This document shows, one piece after another, positions 53,296-55,943 of a DNA stretch of 55,943 nucleotides. A program made the translations under genes and the position numbers. The DNA comes from Bacteriovoracaceae bacterium (GTDB taxonomy: Bacteria; Bdellovibrionota; Bacteriovoracia; Bacteriovoracales; Bacteriovoracaceae). The stretch is from contig JAOARC010000005.1 in assembly GCA_025210745.1 (NCBI GenBank), positions 1 through 55,943 of the forward strand. The letters are read 5' to 3'. The notes below the pieces were generated by a model. That model did not search any database and had not been told where the DNA came from. It saw only the letters and a list, made by a program, of their open reading frames with translations. Each line of letters begins with the position of its first letter. The first letter of the stretch is position 1.

Positions 53296-54630
53296 ATGAA
53301 AAAGAATAAAAAGCTCTCTAGAAGATTAGTGATGAAGCTTGCTGGACTAACAGGTTTATCAGTTTTAGTTGGTAGAAATTTTATTGACTTTCATGCTTCA
53401 AGAAAAATTGCATCATCTATTCCGACTTTCTTTAAAGGTGAAAAATTTAGCTTTGCTTCTCTTGCAAAAATTAAAGAATATAAAATTAGCGCTAGAATTG
53501 TAACTAAGCTTGCAAATTTAAAAAGTAAAATCAAATATGATAAAGGCCATAATACAAGAATGTATTCTGCCTTAGAAGAATATGTTCCAATTGGAAAAAC
53601 AAGTACATCTGATTGGCTTATTGATAACAATATCCCTAATATATTAAATGAAAATACTGAGAACTTTTATATTAGAACTGAAAAGCCAAATCAGCTTAAC
53701 CATTCAATTGATGAAATTGTCCTTGAAGGAACAACTCAAAGTTCAAAGCTATTAATAAGCTCAATAATAGATAAACAAAAGCCTATCGGCTCAGTTATGA
53801 TGGAATGTGCTGGAAATGACAGATACGCTGGTTTTCGTTTAATGTCTGTTGCAAACTGGGATGGAGTAACAGTAGAAGAATTATTTAGAGAAGATAAAGA
53901 AGGAAACTCTTTTTTTGGACTAGCAAAGATTCATCCAAATGCAACTCACGTTGTAATTGAAGGGTTTGATGAAAGTACGAATACTAAATGGAATAGATTA
54001 TTTGGTGTAGAATCAACTCCTGGTGCAAGCTGGATTTTTTCTATTGAAGAACTTAAAAAACAAAAAGCTTTTTTTGCAACGAAAATGAATTCACAAGAAC
54101 TTACTGAAGATCATGGATATCCAGTAAGATTAGTGGTTCCTGGATACTATGGATGTGCTTCGATAAAATGGGTTAATAGAATAAAGTTTTTTAAACCTCA
54201 TACTAACCTAGCTACAGAAGATCAGATGCAAGAATTTTCTGATAGAACTGGACAAGATGGCGTACCTAAACTTTTTAAAGATCATAAACCACCACATATT
54301 CACCTATCTTCAACATTAGTAGCTGCTGAAAAGTGGCAATCAGATAGTGGCAAAGTGAGATATAAGCTAAATGGACTTATCTGGGGTGGAATCCATCATG
54401 AAAATCCAAGACTAAAAATAACTTTAAGAAAACGTGGAAGTAAAAGAATTGTTTTATCTAAAGAAGTTACTCTTGGTCCTAGAAATCCCCTATCATTTCA
54501 ACACTGGGAAGTTTGGTGGGACGAGCCACTAAGAGGAAATTTTCTTGTAGATATTGAATGCCTTGATGAAGATATCTTTACACCAAGGCTTGATGCTCAT
54601 CACTATAGAAGGATTGTTAAGATTTCTTAG
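53296..54630 (+). CDS. Tat-exported sulfite-oxidase-like molybdoenzyme
   Basis: 444 residues. N-terminal twin-arginine signal SRRLVMKLAGLTGLSVLVG (residues 8-26). The molybdopterin domain has ECAGNDRY with Mo-ligand C171 and GYPVRLVVPGYYGCASIKW, both typical of sulfite oxidase/SorA-type enzymes. A C-terminal Ig-like dimerisation domain follows (WGGIHHENPRLKIT ... SFQHWEVWWDEPLRGNF in part). It probably oxidises sulfite to sulfate in the periplasm. No heme domain and no cytochrome partner gene adjacent. Confidence 0.88.
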   Translation: MKKNKKLSRRLVMKLAGLTGLSVLVGRNFIDFHASRKIASSIPTFFKGEKFSFASLAKIKEYKISARIVTKLANLKSKIKYDKGHNTRMYSALEEYVPIGKTSTSDWLIDNNIPNILNENTENFYIRTEKPNQLNHSIDEIVLEGTTQSSKLLISSIIDKQKPIGSVMMECAGNDRYAGFRLMSVANWDGVTVEELFREDKEGNSFFGLAKIHPNATHVVIEGFDESTNTKWNRLFGVESTPGASWIFSIEELKKQKAFFATKMNSQELTEDHGYPVRLVVPGYYGCASIKWVNRIKFFKPHTNLATEDQMQEFSDRTGQDGVPKLFKDHKPPHIHLSSTLVAAEKWQSDSGKVRYKLNGLIWGGIHHENPRLKITLRKRGSKRIVLSKEVTLGPRNPLSFQHWEVWWDEPLRGNFLVDIECLDEDIFTPRLDAHHYRRIVKIS

Positions 54631-54637
54631 ACCGTAT

Positions 54638-55102
54638 CTATTTTAACGTTACAAGATCTCCCCACATGGCTATTTCTTGTATTTGATTATTTGCTATTTC
54701 TAACCTACCACCAATAATTTTATTATTAGTTACTTCAAATCTAACAAATATGGCATAAGTGTACTCTCTAGAGATCTCAGAATCTCCCCAAGGATTAATT
54801 AATAAATCATTTTGTGAAGTTAAGTTGCTAACATTATCTTCAAAAGTAATAGTTTTTTCTCCAAGATTGCCTTCATAATATATTTCTTCATCAGACTCTA
54901 TAAAAGAACTTGTTCCAGCAATATTAAATAAAACTTTTCCATCTCTTGAATCATATATCTTAAACTTCTTGATAACCGTATTCTCTTCATTTGTTTCTAA
55001 AACAAGTATGTGTGGCTGATCGTATTCTTTTATTTGAAAAGTATACGTCCCTGCAAATGATGAAAAACTAGATAATATAACTAAAAGTAATAATAACTTC
55101 AC
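54638..55102 (-). CDS. Hypothetical exported protein
   Basis: 154 residues. Signal peptide ending FSSFAG. The mature part is beta-rich (TYTFQIKEYDQPHILVLET; C-terminal IAMWGDLVTLK) without cysteines. Convergent with the sulfite-oxidase-like gene, seven bases from its stop. No family recognised. Confidence 0.6.
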   Translation of the reverse strand: MKLLLLLVILSSFSSFAGTYTFQIKEYDQPHILVLETNEENTVIKKFKIYDSRDGKVLFNIAGTSSFIESDEEIYYEGNLGEKTITFEDNVSNLTSQNDLLINPWGDSEISREYTYAIFVRFEVTNNKIIGGRLEIANNQIQEIAMWGDLVTLK

Positions 55103-55204
55103 TATTGTGTCTCCTTATTTATGTGTAGATACTATATAAGGTTTGAATGATTAAATGTAAAAGGATGGTTTATATCTAATAATTAGAACATTACTGAAAT
55201 ATTG

Positions 55205-55651
55205 TTATTCTATAAAAGGCTGTCCTAAATATAAAAATGGAAATAGATATTTAGTACAAGACTCATCGATACATATTTTACTACCTGTAACTAAAATTCT
55301 ATTTATATCTTCAATTGAATCTACAGTTAACTTCAGTTCATTTACATAATTTATAGTATTATCAGAGTTTACAGACTTCAGAGTTATATTGAACTTTTTA
55401 TTCTTTTGAACAACATTTACTTTCGTAACTATATCTAAGTCATATTGATATTGATTTAGTACAAGAGTCCCCTTTCCATTCAATAATACAATACTTACAT
55501 TTGGTTCATAATTTAACTGTTTAGAACATATTTCATTATAGTTTGTTCCTTCATGCTTTTGGCAAACCCTCACTCCTGTAAAAGCGGCAAACTTTAAAGT
55601 TAATGCAAAAGAATTACTAATAAGAAATAATATAAAGATAATTATTTTCAT
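55205..55651 (-). CDS. Hypothetical exported protein
   Basis: 148 residues. Signal peptide (MKIIIFILFLISNSFAL). Mature part beta-rich with four cysteines (VCQKHEG, EICSKQL, KICIDESC). About 100 bases upstream of the preceding small exported gene on the same strand, so perhaps the same transcript. No family recognised. Confidence 0.6.
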   Translation of the reverse strand: MKIIIFILFLISNSFALTLKFAAFTGVRVCQKHEGTNYNEICSKQLNYEPNVSIVLLNGKGTLVLNQYQYDLDIVTKVNVVQKNKKFNITLKSVNSDNTINYVNELKLTVDSIEDINRILVTGSKICIDESCTKYLFPFLYLGQPFIE

Positions 55652-55750
55652 TTAAACCCGACCTTTATTAAATTATAAAAAATTTTATCAAAGTCTTATT
55701 TATTAGAGAATATATTACTTATATGTAATGGTTATAAAAAAGGACAAAAA

Positions 55751-55778
55751 AAAGCCAATCACAAGGATTGGCTTTTTT
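55751..55778. terminator. Strong bidirectional terminator
   Basis: AAAGCCAATC (55751-55760), loop ACAAG, GATTGGCTTT (55766-55775), with T-runs on both readings. On the minus strand it ends a transcript entering from beyond the right edge. The stretch from here to 55943 has no gene that I recognise. Confidence 0.85.
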
Positions 55779-55943
55779 ATATTTAAAAGGGTGCATATGA
55801 GTTTATATTTGCACTCTGTACGAAGTATTGTGTCTGTTGCTCCTATTCGTCGCAACTTCATTTTTATAAGTGAAGAGTAATATGTGCTATCTATCGAAGT
55901 AATATGAAGTCAACTTCTCACACTGTCGTGATCGAGGTTAATA
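55779..55943. other. Unassigned right edge
   Basis: No recognised gene or RNA. On the minus strand a short open frame runs from an ATG near 55861 into the terminator, without a convincing product. GGGTGCATATGAG at 55789-55801 matches, inverted, the sequence at 21334-21346 upstream of the RAYT gene. Confidence 0.3.

Noticed and set aside
55780..55861. Small ORF or RNA gene at the right edge, minus strand
   Set aside because: Open frame runs through the terminator stem with no recognisable product; too near the edge to judge.
1..55943. CRISPR arrays, tRNA or rRNA genes, insertion sequences other than RAYT
   Set aside because: No regularly spaced repeats, no tRNA TpsiC-arm or rRNA core sequences, and no other transposase seen on reading both strands.

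Overview
Organism. The DNA is strongly AT-rich and densely coded on both strands. It carries many short secreted proteins and lipoproteins with clear lipoboxes, but no phage or plasmid backbone. The mix is an actinobacterial-type SerC, a TDO/kynureninase-like pair, a leucine-catabolism cluster, a GCS2-type ligase and several giant Cys-rich lipoproteins. This suggests a Gram-negative, amino-acid-consuming bacterium, most likely a Bacteriovorax/Halobacteriovorax-type relative of Bdellovibrio. That placement is inference from gene content, not a database match.

Layout. 1-2.7 kb: 3' part of tgt (with its zinc cysteines replaced) and small exported proteins. 2.7-8.6 kb: pepP-serC, then TDO plus a kynureninase-like PLP enzyme. 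8.6-14 kb: a tightly overlapping minus-strand operon mdh-speD-GCS2 ligase-M14 deacylase-murD. 14.1-21.9 kb: a basic hypothetical protein, an XRE regulator, typA-guaD, a flavoprotein, cinA and a REP-associated (RAYT) transposase. 21.9-37.9 kb: an envelope/secretion-type region with two paralogous lipoproteins, a 1644-residue Cys-rich lipoprotein, UppP, an RDD membrane protein with a possible FHA-like head, a 975-residue secreted protein, an 857-residue lipoprotein with an HEMGH zincin motif, and a small anchored protein. This is the best candidate here for an undescribed system. 38-42.9 kb: metG, a PcrA/UvrD-like helicase, a secreted nuclease and a Bor-like lipoprotein. 43-49 kb: a leucine/isovalerate catabolism operon (MCC carboxyltransferase, methylglutaconyl-CoA hydratase, split MCC biotin carboxylase and BCCP, HMG-CoA lyase, another crotonase). 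49-52 kb: an LTA-synthase-like phosphotransferase with a lipoprotein and a secreted HEAAH protein. 52-53.2 kb: a decaying segment with a three-way-junction inverted repeat, a frameshifted exported-protein gene and a RelE-type toxin remnant. 53.3-55.9 kb: a Tat-exported sulfite-oxidase-like enzyme, two small exported proteins and a strong terminator.

How the genes fit together. Several units feed on protein and amino acids: Xaa-Pro aminopeptidase, tryptophan cleavage, leucine breakdown to acetoacetate and acetyl-CoA, guanine deamination, and secreted nuclease and proteases. This suits an organism living on the contents of other cells. The rest is cell-wall and envelope maintenance (MurD, UppP, LTA-synthase-like protein), translation (MetG, TypA, Tgt) and many exported proteins of unknown role.
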